Origin: Streptomyces cellulosae
GTDB taxonomy: Bacteria > Actinomycetota > Actinomycetes > Streptomycetales > Streptomycetaceae
Assembly: GCF_000721105.1 (NCBI RefSeq)
Contig: NZ_JOEV01000010.1
Span: 190,729 to 254,728, forward strand
Direction: 5' to 3'
Length of the DNA stretch: 64,000 nucleotides
Shown here: piece after piece, positions 1-7,911 of the stretch
Layout of the letters: each line of letters opens with the position of its first letter
How positions within the stretch are numbered: the first letter of the stretch is position 1
Notes under the pieces: generated by a model
Databases searched by the model: none
Told to the model about the DNA's origin: nothing
The model's input: only the letters and a program-made list of their open reading frames with translations
Position numbers and translations under genes: made by a program

Positions 1-629
1 CGCTGCCCTTCGACTACGACAAGGAACTCGTCGGTGCCCGCACACCCTGCCTGGAGGGTCAGGAGAACTTCATGCGGGCCGCCCGCGAACTGGGCTTCCG
101 CTACGACACCAGCGGCGTCAACAACCAGGTCTGGCCGAAGAAGAGGCAGGGCCTGTGGGACCTGTCGATGCAGCTCGTGCCCTTCCCCGGGCACTCCTAC
201 GAGCAACTGACCATGGACTACAACTTCATGGTCAACCAGTCCGGCACCGCGACCCAAGGCGACCCCGCCAAATACGCGTTCTGGGGCGACCAGATGCGCG
301 ACGGCCTGCTCAATGGCTTCCATCGGGCCTACGACGGCAACCGCGCGCCCCTGATCATCGGCAACCACTTCGAGTCCTGGAACGGCGGCACGTACATGCG
401 GGCCGTCGAGGAGGTTGTCGAAGGGGTCTGCAACAAGCCGGACGTGCGCTGTGTGTCCTTCCGGCAGCTCGCCGACTGGCTGGACGCCCAGGACCCGAAG
501 ATCCTGCAGAAGCTGGATGCCCTGGGGGTCGGCGAGGCCCCGAAGCAGGGCTGGGCGTCCTTCCTGTCGGGCCGCCCGGCTCCCGCCCCGAAGGGTGTGC
601 CGGGGGCGCCGGCGGCCAAGCGGCCGTAG
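1..629 (+). CDS. Polysaccharide deacetylase-like protein, C-terminal part (5' end outside window)
   Basis: The reading frame is already open at base 3 and ends at 629, so only the last ~208 residues are present. The segment GARTPCLEGQENFMRAA followed by ELGFRYDTSG resembles the motif-3 region (RxPY, then a restated fold strand) of NodB-type carbohydrate esterases. The later LIIGNHFESW...FRQLADWLD stretch fits the final barrel strands and the closing helix of that family. The tail is Pro/Ala/Lys-rich and looks disordered. By family these enzymes remove acetyl groups from cell-wall or extracellular polysaccharide and are usually secreted; the signal region is not in the window. The next gene is convergent, 3 bp away. 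The family call is moderate; the substrate is unknown. Confidence 0.6.
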   Translation, partial: LPFDYDKELVGARTPCLEGQENFMRAARELGFRYDTSGVNNQVWPKKRQGLWDLSMQLVPFPGHSYEQLTMDYNFMVNQSGTATQGDPAKYAFWGDQMRDGLLNGFHRAYDGNRAPLIIGNHFESWNGGTYMRAVEEVVEGVCNKPDVRCVSFRQLADWLDAQDPKILQKLDALGVGEAPKQGWASFLSGRPAPAPKGVPGAPAAKRP

Positions 630-632
630 ACG

Positions 633-1619
633 TCAGGCGGTTGCCGTGACGCCCTCACGGAGCACGAAGGAGGGGTCGACCTGTGCCGCCAGGTCGGCCC
701 CGGTGCGCTCATTGCCCCACAACTGAGCGTTCTTCAGGTGGAATTGGACCATCTGCCGCGTGTAGCGCTCCCAGTCGCGCAGCTCGTACGTCGCGTCGGC
801 GGCCGTCCGCAACCGGTGCAGGGCGCGGCGGTTGGCGTCCTCGAGGAGCTCGAACCGGGGCGGGCGGCCCTTCTCCAGCGCGCGCACCCAGTCGGAGTGT
901 CCGACCGTCACGAGCAGGTCCTCCCCGACCTCGGCACGGAGGAAGTCGAGGTCGTCCTGCCCTTGCACCTTGTTGCCGACAACCTTCAGGGCGACACCGA
1001 AGTCACGGGCGTACTCCTTGTACTGGCGATAGACGGAGATCCCCTTCCGGGTCGGCTCGGCGACGAGGAACGTGATGTCGAAGCGGGTGAACAGGCCGGA
1101 GGCGAAGGAATCCGAACCGGCCGTCATGTCGACCACGACGTACTCGTCGGGGCCGTCCACCAGGTGGTTCAGGTACAGCTCCACCGCTCCCGTCTTGGAG
1201 TGGTAGCAGGCGACCCCCAGGTCGGCCTCCGTGAAGGGGCCCGTGACCATCAAACGGACCGCGCCGCCGTCGAGTTCCACCGGCCGGGCACAGGCGTCGT
1301 GGACCGGATTGTCCTCGCGTACCCGCAGCAGCCGGGAGCCCTCGCCGGGCGGGGTCGTCTTGATCATTGTGTCGGCGGAGGAGATGCGCGGGTTCGAGCC
1401 GCGCAGACAGTCCTTGATCAGGGCCAGGCGCTCGCCCATCGCGGGCCACGCGGCCGCCTCCGCCTCGTCCAGACCGAGGGCGGGGCCCAGGTGCTGGTTG
1501 ATGTCGGCGTCGACGGCGACGACCGGGGCGCCGGTGGCCGCGAGGTGGCGGATGAACAGGGAGGACAGAGTGGTCTTGCCGCTGCCGCCCTTCCCGACGA
1601 AAGCAATTTTCATGTTCAC
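633..1619 (-). CDS. CooC/MinD-type P-loop ATPase
   Basis: The protein has about 328 residues. It opens with KIAFVGKGGSGKTTLSSLF, a deviant Walker A box with the signature lysine of the SIMIBI MinD/ParA/CooC class, followed by VVAVDADINQHLG (switch I-like Asp). It resembles CooC, the ATPase that helps insert nickel into carbon monoxide dehydrogenase, but no CO dehydrogenase gene is visible here, so the client is unknown. The start is either GTG at 1619 or ATG at 1613; both give the same P-loop. It is likely cytosolic. It diverges from the Fic-like gene, whose ATG lies about 95 bp away, so the two share a promoter region. Confidence 0.75.
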   Translation of the reverse strand: MNMKIAFVGKGGSGKTTLSSLFIRHLAATGAPVVAVDADINQHLGPALGLDEAEAAAWPAMGERLALIKDCLRGSNPRISSADTMIKTTPPGEGSRLLRVREDNPVHDACARPVELDGGAVRLMVTGPFTEADLGVACYHSKTGAVELYLNHLVDGPDEYVVVDMTAGSDSFASGLFTRFDITFLVAEPTRKGISVYRQYKEYARDFGVALKVVGNKVQGQDDLDFLRAEVGEDLLVTVGHSDWVRALEKGRPPRFELLEDANRRALHRLRTAADATYELRDWERYTRQMVQFHLKNAQLWGNERTGADLAAQVDPSFVLREGVTATA

Positions 1620-1714
1620 CGAGAGTAGTGGAGCAATAGCTTTGAGTGGCAGGCCTGCGTGAAGAAGACCACTCCTTCGTGGGGTGTGCGCTCGGGCTGC
1701 GTAGGGTCGTACTT

Positions 1715-2587
1715 ATGAGTACGACAGGCGCGAACGCCGATCCGCTCGCAGCCCTGGGCTCGCTGCCCGGTGTGGCCGAGTCCGTGGAATCCGTCCGCAA
1801 GTCCGTGGACCGGGTCTACGGACACCGGGTCATGAGGCGTCGCAGCAATGAGATCACCTCCGAGGCGGCCCTGCGCGGTGCTCGCGGCTCGGGGGCGCTG
1901 TCCGGCGCCGACTGGGCGCTCGAAGAGGTGCGACGGCGCTCCGACTTCAGCGGTGACGACGACGCGCGCGTCATGGGCGCGGCCCTGCGGCTGACCGCCG
2001 AGGCGGGCCAGTTGCTGTCCATCTGGCGCCAGTCGCCGCTGCGGGTGCTGGCCCGGCTGCACCTGGTGGCGGCCGCGACCGACGACGACGAGGTCGGGCG
2101 TCCGCGCCAGGAGGGTGAGCCGGTCGACGAGCCGCTCATCGAACTTCCGTTGCCTGGTGCGGCGGAGGTCTCGGGCCGCCTCGAAGGCCTCGCCGACCTG
2201 ATCATCGGAATTGAAGGGGCGCGAAGCTCGGAAAGGGGTGGTGGTGGGCGACGGGCGGGCGGTTCGGCCCCCGCGTTGGTCACGGCCGCCGTCGTGCACG
2301 GCGAACTCCTCGCCCTGCGCCCCTTCGTCTCCCACAACGGCCTGATCGCGCGCGCGGCCGAGCGCATCGTCCTGGTCGGCAGCGGCCTGGACCCCAAATC
2401 CGTCTGCCCGGCAGAGGTGGGCCACGCCGAACTGGGTCGTGCCTCCTACCTGGCGGCCCTGGACGGCTACGTCTCCGGCACCCCCGAGGGCATGGCCGCC
2501 TGGATCGGTCACTGTGGCCGGGCGATCGAGCTGGGTGCGCGCGAATCCACAGCGGTGTGCGAGGCGTTGCAGCGCGGGGCGGCGTAA
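1715..2587 (+). CDS. Fic-fold protein with degenerate catalytic motif
   Basis: I chose ATG 1715 because the recognisable protein (MSTTGANADPLAALG...) begins there; an earlier in-frame start would add unlikely sequence and run into the divergent promoter. The product is ~290 residues. Residues ~45–100 form a helical N-terminal part, and a VVHGELLALRPF...HNGLIARAAERIV segment aligns with the Fic core. Canonical Fic has HPFxxGNGRxxR; here the run is RPFVSHNGLIAR, so the catalytic His is Arg, and the phosphate-binding Gly and Arg are His and Leu. Known Fic proteins transfer AMP or related groups, but this one should be unable to do so in the usual way. It may be a binding or regulatory pseudoenzyme. 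The fold call is moderate; the function is unknown. Confidence 0.55.
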   Translation: MSTTGANADPLAALGSLPGVAESVESVRKSVDRVYGHRVMRRRSNEITSEAALRGARGSGALSGADWALEEVRRRSDFSGDDDARVMGAALRLTAEAGQLLSIWRQSPLRVLARLHLVAAATDDDEVGRPRQEGEPVDEPLIELPLPGAAEVSGRLEGLADLIIGIEGARSSERGGGGRRAGGSAPALVTAAVVHGELLALRPFVSHNGLIARAAERIVLVGSGLDPKSVCPAEVGHAELGRASYLAALDGYVSGTPEGMAAWIGHCGRAIELGARESTAVCEALQRGAA

Positions 2588-2631
2588 GGGCTTCGCGCGC
2601 GGGGCGGCGTCACAGGCTCCGGAAAAGGGTT

Positions 2632-2659
2632 GCGGCGGTACGAGAATTCGTACCGCCGC
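2632..2659. terminator. Hairpin terminator after the Fic-like gene
   Basis: A perfect 12-bp stem (GCGGCGGTACGA with TCGTACCGCCGC) closes a 4-nt loop 45 bp after the stop codon. No T-run follows, as is common for Streptomyces terminators. It could act in both directions, since the HAD gene converges from the other side. Confidence 0.6.
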
Positions 2660-2981
2660 TGGCATGTTCACCGGGGTACCAAGCGTCCTCGAATAGTGCC
2701 CATCAGGCCGGGAACTTTGCCCGTCACCTGGTGCGGCTGGCCCGTAATCGACGGGTCGACGTCGCGTGGGTGCCCGGTGTTCATGCTCGGTCCGTGGGGC
2801 CAAATGCGTTTCTAAGGTGATCCTCTCGGATGTCCTTGGTCTCGCGGGCCGTTAACCCCTTTGTACTCCAGGGGCAGGGCAAGCGGAAGCCCTGGTTGCA
2901 CTTCTTTACTTTTAGGTTCAAATGGCCGCTAAACGGGTGGCGCAAGGCCGAGTGCGCCCCGTTCTGCGATGAAGGAGCAGG
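2660..2981. other. Gene-free stretch between convergent genes
   Basis: About 320 bp between the hairpin and the 3' end of the HAD gene. It contains a lower-GC patch near 2850–2930 but no open frame with Streptomyces codon bias, no RNA gene and no clear repeat that I can see. Confidence 0.4.
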
Positions 2982-3815
2982 TCAGGCGGGAGCCGAGCGG
3001 CGGCGGTTCGCGTACCAGACGAGGCCCGCGGTGGCCGCCGCTGCGCCTATGGCGGCTACCGCGACGAGCGCCGGGCGGGGCGGTACGGAGAAGGCGGGGA
3101 AGCGCTGCTTGAGCCGGACGGGCCGGTGGAAATCGAGAATCGGCCACCCGCGCGCGAGGGCCTCGCGGCGCAGCGCGCGGTCCGGGTTCACGGCATGGGG
3201 GTGGCCGACTGCCTCCAGCATCGGCAGGTCGGTCGCCGAGTCGCTGTAGGCGTAGCAGCGTGCGAGGTCGTATCCCTCGGACCGGGCCAGCTCCTTGACC
3301 GCCTCGGCCTTGGTCGGGCCGTACGCGTAGTACTCCACCTCGCCGGTGAAGCAGCCGTCCTCGCCTACCACCATGCGAGTCGCCACCACCCGGTCCGCAC
3401 CGAGCAGTTCTCCGATCGGCTCGACCACCTCGGCGCCCGACGTGGACACGATCACGACGTCCCGGCCGGCCGTGTGGTGCTCCTCGATGAGGGACGCGGC
3501 CTCGTCGTAGATGATCGGGTCGATGAGGTCGTGCAGGGTCTCGGCGATGATCTCCTTGACCTGCTGGACGTTCCAGCCGCGCACGAGCGCGGACAGGTAC
3601 TCGCGGGTGCGCTCCATCTGGTCGTGGTCCAGGCCGCCCACCAGGAAGACGAACTGGGCGTAGGCGGTACGCAAGGCGGCCCTGCGGTTGATCAGGCCGC
3701 CTTGGTAGAAGGACTTGCCGAAGGTGAGCGTGCTCGACTTCGCAATGACCGTCTTGTCCAGGTCAAAGAACGCCGCTGTGCGGGGCAACGAGTGGTTTTC
3801 CACAAGCTCGAGCAT
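2982..3815 (-). CDS. HAD-superfamily hydrolase (CicA/SerB-like, IB subfamily) with C-terminal membrane anchor
   Basis: ATG 3815 gives MLELVENHSLPRTAAFF, the start usual for this streptomycete family; upstream in-frame starts (to 3890) are possible. HAD motif I is FFDLDKTVIAKSS near residue 15–28, motif II is VIVSTSGAEV, and the motif III/IV region is YGPTKAEAVKEL...AYSDSATDLPMLEAVGHPHAVNPD. That pattern fits a phosphoserine-phosphatase-like subfamily. Near the C-terminus, PPRPALVAVAAIGAAAATAGLVWYANRRR is a single hydrophobic helix followed by Arg residues, suggesting the enzyme hangs on the inner face of the membrane. Homologues have been annotated as morphological-differentiation related. 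The substrate is unknown; phospholipid or phosphoserine-type monoesters are both possible. Confidence 0.75.
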   Translation of the reverse strand: MLELVENHSLPRTAAFFDLDKTVIAKSSTLTFGKSFYQGGLINRRAALRTAYAQFVFLVGGLDHDQMERTREYLSALVRGWNVQQVKEIIAETLHDLIDPIIYDEAASLIEEHHTAGRDVVIVSTSGAEVVEPIGELLGADRVVATRMVVGEDGCFTGEVEYYAYGPTKAEAVKELARSEGYDLARCYAYSDSATDLPMLEAVGHPHAVNPDRALRREALARGWPILDFHRPVRLKQRFPAFSVPPRPALVAVAAIGAAAATAGLVWYANRRRSAPA

Positions 3816-3918
3816 AGGCGCAGCCCATTCGGCGTAAGCTGGGCGCGTGGGTTTGCCTGAGAGGGCTGTCGGGTACACCATGGAAGTCACGGATCGTTCG
3901 CGACCGTGCTAACGCGGT

Positions 3919-4058
3919 CCGACTCCTCCCCCCCCGAGTCGGCCGTGAAGGCGACCCCCGCTCTCCCCCCCGGCGGGGGTCGTCGCATGTCCGGACGCTT
4001 TTTTCTCTCCTCCCCCTGGCCGTGAGGCCGAACCGAGGCGGCTGCGGCCGCCTCTTTT
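3919..4058 (+). ncRNA. Candidate structured non-coding RNA or tandem terminators
   Basis: Three stem-loops follow one another in non-coding DNA. CCGACTC/GAGTCGG lies at 3919–3942. GACCCCCGC/GCGGGGGTC lies at 3953–3981 and is followed by six T at 3999–4004. GAGGCGGC/GCCGCCTC lies at 4035–4054 with a TGCG loop and TTTT directly after it. The T-tracts make these plus-strand terminators, yet no plus-strand gene ends upstream: the HAD gene reads the other way. A small RNA starting near the HAD promoter would explain them. No promoter was clearly identified, so confidence is low. Confidence 0.3.
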
Positions 4059-4181
4059 GCATGCCCATGATCCGTCACTGTACGTAGCTGACGCGGTGCG
4101 CTGCGGTGCCCGGTGGAAGTAGCACAGGGGGTGGTACAGGGGTCACCGGTATGGGTGATGGCGATATTCACAACCGTCGAG

Positions 4182-4346
4182 TTGTCCACAGTTATCGACC
4201 AAGATCCACACGATTTCCGGGATCGCTGCACCGTGATTCCAACGCGTCCCACTCGCGCCGAGTTCATGGCCGGATCCGGTGAGAGCGGGCGGGTTCGGCC
4301 GTTCGTATCGGCCGTTCACACGGAGGCCGCTTGCCGGTTCTCCACA
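4182..4346 (+). promoter_or_regulatory. DnaA-box-like sites upstream of ssd
   Basis: TTGTCCACA at 4182–4190 is a perfect match to the preferred streptomycete DnaA box. TTCTCCACA at 4338–4346 differs by one base, and TTTTCCACA at 3796–3804, inside the start of the HAD gene, also differs by one. The first site sits in a patch that is AT-rich for this genome (4165–4220). All lie in the ~600-bp gap in front of a cell-division/Tad-type gene. Single boxes occur by chance; the clustering is what is suggestive. Confidence 0.35.
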
Positions 4347-4441
4347 CGTCGGGGAATCGCGGGGCCGCAGGGGCTGCGCGACAGAGGCGGATCCCGGGCC
4401 CTCGCCGGCCACGGGAGACGCAGTGAAGGGGGATGGAGCGG

Positions 4442-5545
4442 ATGGCCGCAGCCGTCACACACGATTCACCGTCCGCCGCCGGAGGGCGGCAGGGCAAACC
4501 GTTGATCGTCACGGAGGACACCGATCTCCTCGATGACCTGCTGCGCCTGTGCGCGGCGGCCGGTGCCACACCGGAGGTCCATCACGGGGTGCCGGAGGGC
4601 CGGGGCGGCTGGGAGTCCGCGCCGCTCGTCCTGGTCGGCGACGACGCCGTACGACGAGTGCGCGGGGCCGCCCGCAGAAACGGCGTGGTGCTCGTCGGCC
4701 GAGACCAGGACGACTCCGGGGTGTGGCGGCGGGCCGTGGAGATCGGCGCCGACCACGTCCTGATGCTGCCCGACGGGGAGCAGTGGCTGGTCGACCGCAT
4801 CGCCGACGTGGCCGAGGGCGTCGGCCGGCCCGCCCTCACTGTCGGCGTCCTCGGAGGCCGAGGCGGGGCCGGAGCGTCCACGCTCGCGTGCGCCCTCGCC
4901 GTCACCTCCGCGCGTGAGGGAATGCGCACCCTCCTGGTGGACGCCGATCCGCTGGGCGGCGGACTCGATGTCCTCCTCGGCGGCGAGACGGCCGAGGGGC
5001 TGCGCTGGCCCGCCTTCGCTGCCTCACGCGGGCGGGTCGGCGGCGGTGCCCTGGAGGAGTCGCTGCCCCGACTCCACTCGCTGCGTGTACTCAGCTGGGA
5101 CCGCGGTGACTGCGTCGCCGTCCCGCCCCAGGCGGTGCGGGCGGTGCTCGCCGCGGCCCGTCGCAGAGGCGGCACGGTCGTCGTGGATCTGCCCCGCCGT
5201 ATGGACACCGGGGTCGCCGAGGTCCTCGCCCAGCTCGACATGGGGATTCTCGTGGTCCCCGCCGAACTGCGGGCCGTCGCGGCGGCCGGCCGGGTGGCCG
5301 CCGCTGTCGGCATGGTCCTGCGCGACCTGAGGGTCGCCGTACGCGGCCCGTACGCCCCCGGACTCGACGACCGTGAGGTCGCCAGGCTGCTCGGGCTGCC
5401 ACTCGCCGGGGAAGTGCCGGTGGAGGCCCACCTGCTGCGCCCGCACGGAGGCAGGACACCTCCCGGCGCGGCCGGCCGGGGGCCGCTGGCGCGCTTCTGC
5501 AAGGGGTTCTGGGAGCGGGCGCTGCTGGAGGCGGGGGCGGCATGA
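4442..5545 (+). CDS. ssd: Septum site-determining protein Ssd (TadZ/CpaE-like)
   Basis: The start is ATG 4442, with a GAAGGGGGA ribosome site about 9 nt upstream; ATG 4433 is too close to that site. The product is ~367 residues. Residues 20–125 form a receiver-like domain without the phospho-acceptor context, as in CpaE/TadZ. Then comes a MinD-type ATPase: LGGRGGAGASTLACALA (deviant Walker A, Ser and no second Lys), LLVDADPLGGGLD and VVVDLPRR. Actinobacterial Ssd proteins influence septum placement, while TadZ localises Tad pili; its place as first gene of a tad operon supports the second role here. Its stop overlaps the tadA start (ATGA). It acts in the cytoplasm at the membrane or pole. Confidence 0.85.
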   Translation: MAAAVTHDSPSAAGGRQGKPLIVTEDTDLLDDLLRLCAAAGATPEVHHGVPEGRGGWESAPLVLVGDDAVRRVRGAARRNGVVLVGRDQDDSGVWRRAVEIGADHVLMLPDGEQWLVDRIADVAEGVGRPALTVGVLGGRGGAGASTLACALAVTSAREGMRTLLVDADPLGGGLDVLLGGETAEGLRWPAFAASRGRVGGGALEESLPRLHSLRVLSWDRGDCVAVPPQAVRAVLAAARRRGGTVVVDLPRRMDTGVAEVLAQLDMGILVVPAELRAVAAAGRVAAAVGMVLRDLRVAVRGPYAPGLDDREVARLLGLPLAGEVPVEAHLLRPHGGRTPPGAAGRGPLARFCKGFWERALLEAGAA

Positions 5546-6903
5546 GCGCATCGTCGGAACTTGCGGGGGGCCACGGGGGCTCGTGGGCGGGGTCGCTCGA
5601 CGGGGCGCGGAGGGCGATTCCGTCGGGACGGGCGGACAGAGATCGGGCGTCGGTGCCGTCGGGACCGGCGGACGGGGCGCGGGTGCCGATGCTTTCGAGG
5701 GTGCGCGATGGCGTGCCCGGGCCGGTGCCACCGGGGCTGCTGGACGGTGTCCGGCAGTGGCTTGCCGAGAGTGGGGGCGAACCGACGCCCGCGCGTGTGG
5801 CACAGGCGCTGCGTGAGCAGGGGCGGGTGCTCGGGGACGCCGAAGTTCTGGGCGCGGCCGAACAGTTGCGGTCCGAGCTCATCGGCAGTGGGCCGCTGGA
5901 ACCGCTGCTCGCGGACCCGTCGGTGACCGATGTGCTGGTCTGCGCTCCTGACCGGGTCTGGGTGGACCGGGGCGGCGGACTGGAGCTGACCGCCGTCTCC
6001 TTCGCGGACGCCGCCGCCGTACGACGGCTCGCGCAGCGCCTGGCCGCGGTGGCCGGACGCCGGCTCGACGACGCACGGCCCTGGGTGGACGCCCGGCTGC
6101 CCGACGGGACCCGGCTGCACGCGGTGCTGCCCCCGGTGGCCGTCGGCTGTACCTCGCTGTCCCTACGGGTCGCACGGCCGCGCGCGTTCACGCTCGACGA
6201 GCTGGTGGCGGCGGGCACGGTGCCGCCGGGCGGGGACCTGCTGCTGCGCGCGCTGGTCGGGGCACGGCTGTCCTTCCTCATCAGCGGTGGTACGGGCAGC
6301 GGCAAGACGACGTTGCTGAGCGCCCTGCTGGGGCTCGTGGCTCCGGACGAACGGATCGTGCTCGCCGAGGACTCCGCGGAGCTCAGGCCGGAGCATCCGC
6401 ACGTCGTCCGGCTGGAGAGCAGACCGACCAACCAGGAGGGTGCCGGCCTCGTCACCCTCCAGGACCTGGTGCGACAGGCGCTGCGCATGCGGCCGGACCG
6501 GCTCGTCGTGGGCGAGGTGCGTGGGCCCGAAGTGGTCGCCCTGCTCGCCGCGTTGAACACCGGCCACGGCGGCTGCGGAACGGTGCACGCGAACGCGGCG
6601 GCCGACGTACCGGCCCGGCTGGAGGCACTGGGCATGGCCGCGGGCCTGGACCGGGCCGCCCTGCACAGCCAGGTGGCCGCCGCCCTGTCCGTCGTCCTGC
6701 ACCTCGTCCGCGACCGGGCCGGACGACGCCGGATCGCCGAGGTGCACGTGCTGGACCGTGATCCGTCAGGCCTGGTGCGGACGGTGCCGGCGCTGCGGTG
6801 GGGCGCGGAGGCGTTCGCGTACGAGCAGGGGTGGCAGCGGCTGCGGACTCTGCTTCGCACCGAGGCCTCTGGAGGGGGACAGGGCGGTGAACGAGGTGCG
6901 TGA
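5542..6903 (+). CDS. tadA: TadA/CpaF-family secretion ATPase
   Basis: The product has 453 residues; ATG 5542 overlaps the ssd stop. Residues ~1–60 are low-complexity Gly/Ser/Arg and unusual for the family. The conserved N-terminal helix bundle follows (LLDGVRQWLAESGG...ELIGSGPLEPLLADPSVTDVLV). The RecA-like core has Walker A FLISGGTGSGKTTLLSALLG (near 250), the Asp box IVLAEDSAEL, Walker B-like RMRPDRLVVGEVRGPE, and a His box ALNTGHGGCGTVHANAA. These are all the hallmarks of the hexameric motor that powers Tad pilus assembly and type II-like secretion. It works with TadB/TadC downstream on the cytoplasmic side of the membrane. Confidence 0.92.
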   Translation: MSASSELAGGHGGSWAGSLDGARRAIPSGRADRDRASVPSGPADGARVPMLSRVRDGVPGPVPPGLLDGVRQWLAESGGEPTPARVAQALREQGRVLGDAEVLGAAEQLRSELIGSGPLEPLLADPSVTDVLVCAPDRVWVDRGGGLELTAVSFADAAAVRRLAQRLAAVAGRRLDDARPWVDARLPDGTRLHAVLPPVAVGCTSLSLRVARPRAFTLDELVAAGTVPPGGDLLLRALVGARLSFLISGGTGSGKTTLLSALLGLVAPDERIVLAEDSAELRPEHPHVVRLESRPTNQEGAGLVTLQDLVRQALRMRPDRLVVGEVRGPEVVALLAALNTGHGGCGTVHANAAADVPARLEALGMAAGLDRAALHSQVAAALSVVLHLVRDRAGRRRIAEVHVLDRDPSGLVRTVPALRWGAEAFAYEQGWQRLRTLLRTEASGGGQGGERGA

Positions 6904-7002
6904 GAGGTGGCGGTGGGGGTGGTGGCGTGACGGTCGGGACCAGTGCGACAGCGGCAGGGGTGACGTGGTGATCGAGGGGAGCGTGATGGCAGTGGGGGAG
7001 GC

Positions 7003-7911
7003 GTGGTGACCGGAGCCGGTGTGATGACGGCGGAGCTTGTGGTGCGCGGGGCGAGCGCGGTGCCGGGTGTGGTGACTGCGGTGTGTGTGGGGGCGGTTGT
7101 CTGGTGGGTGGGTGAGCGGCACTCCGGGGCTCGGCGGGCGCAGTTGTTGCTCGCCGGAGGTGGAGTGGTGGGGGTCGGGCCGCCTTCTTGGCGGCAGTTG
7201 GCGGGCGATCTGCGGCGGATGCGTGAGCGGCTGCGGGCCGAGTGGTGGTCGGCGGTCGTCGGGCTGGCGCTGGCGGTGCTGGGGGCCTCTGTGCTGCCGG
7301 CCGTCGCGGGGCTGGCCGGAGTGCCCTTGCTACGGCGGGTGCGGCTGGCCAGGGAGGCGAGGCACGCCAGGGAGCGCCGGGGAGACGAGGTGATCGCGCT
7401 GTGCGGGGTGCTCGCCGGGGAGGTGCGCGCGGGGCGGCAACCGGGCGAGGCGCTGTTGCGGGCCGCCCAGGACTCCGGTGGGCTCGGTGACGCGCAGGCT
7501 GCGGTGGTGGCGGCTGCGCGGTTCGGCGGAGATGTCCCGGGGGCGCTCGCGTCGGCGGCGCGGCAACCGGGCGCCGAGGGGCTGCGGGGCCTGGCCGCGT
7601 GCTGGCGGGTGGCCGTGGACCAGGGCGCCGGCCTGGCGGCCGGACTCGACCGGCTCGAAGGGGCGTTGCGTGCCGACCGTGACCGACGAGCGGATCTTCG
7701 CGCTCAGTTGGCCGGTGCTCGCTCGACAGCGGTGATGCTCGCCGGTCTGCCCGCCCTGGGTCTCCTCCTCGGCACCGCTCTCGGCGCCGACCCCCTCCAC
7801 GTGCTGCTGCACAGCGGTGCCGGCCTGGGGTGCCTGCTGGTCGGGGCCGTGCTGGAGGGCCTCGGGATGTGGTGGGCGACGCGGATCGTGCGGGGAGCGG
7901 AGGCGACGTGA
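7003..7911 (+). CDS. tadB: TadB-like inner-membrane platform protein (T2SF domain)
   Basis: GTG 7003 is the first start after an in-frame stop at 6961 and has GGGGGAGG just upstream; GTG 7006 or ATG 7024 cannot be excluded. The product is ~302 residues with N-terminal hydrophobic helices, a cytoplasmic T2SF segment (GDEVIALCGVLAGEVRAGRQPGEALLRAA...GGDVPGALASAA...LAACWRVAVDQGAGLAAGLDRL) and two C-terminal membrane helices. It forms the membrane platform with TadC that couples the TadA motor to pilin. It is separated from tadA by 99 bp with no gene, and the GTGA at its end starts tadC. Confidence 0.85.
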   Translation: MVTGAGVMTAELVVRGASAVPGVVTAVCVGAVVWWVGERHSGARRAQLLLAGGGVVGVGPPSWRQLAGDLRRMRERLRAEWWSAVVGLALAVLGASVLPAVAGLAGVPLLRRVRLAREARHARERRGDEVIALCGVLAGEVRAGRQPGEALLRAAQDSGGLGDAQAAVVAAARFGGDVPGALASAARQPGAEGLRGLAACWRVAVDQGAGLAAGLDRLEGALRADRDRRADLRAQLAGARSTAVMLAGLPALGLLLGTALGADPLHVLLHSGAGLGCLLVGAVLEGLGMWWATRIVRGAEAT

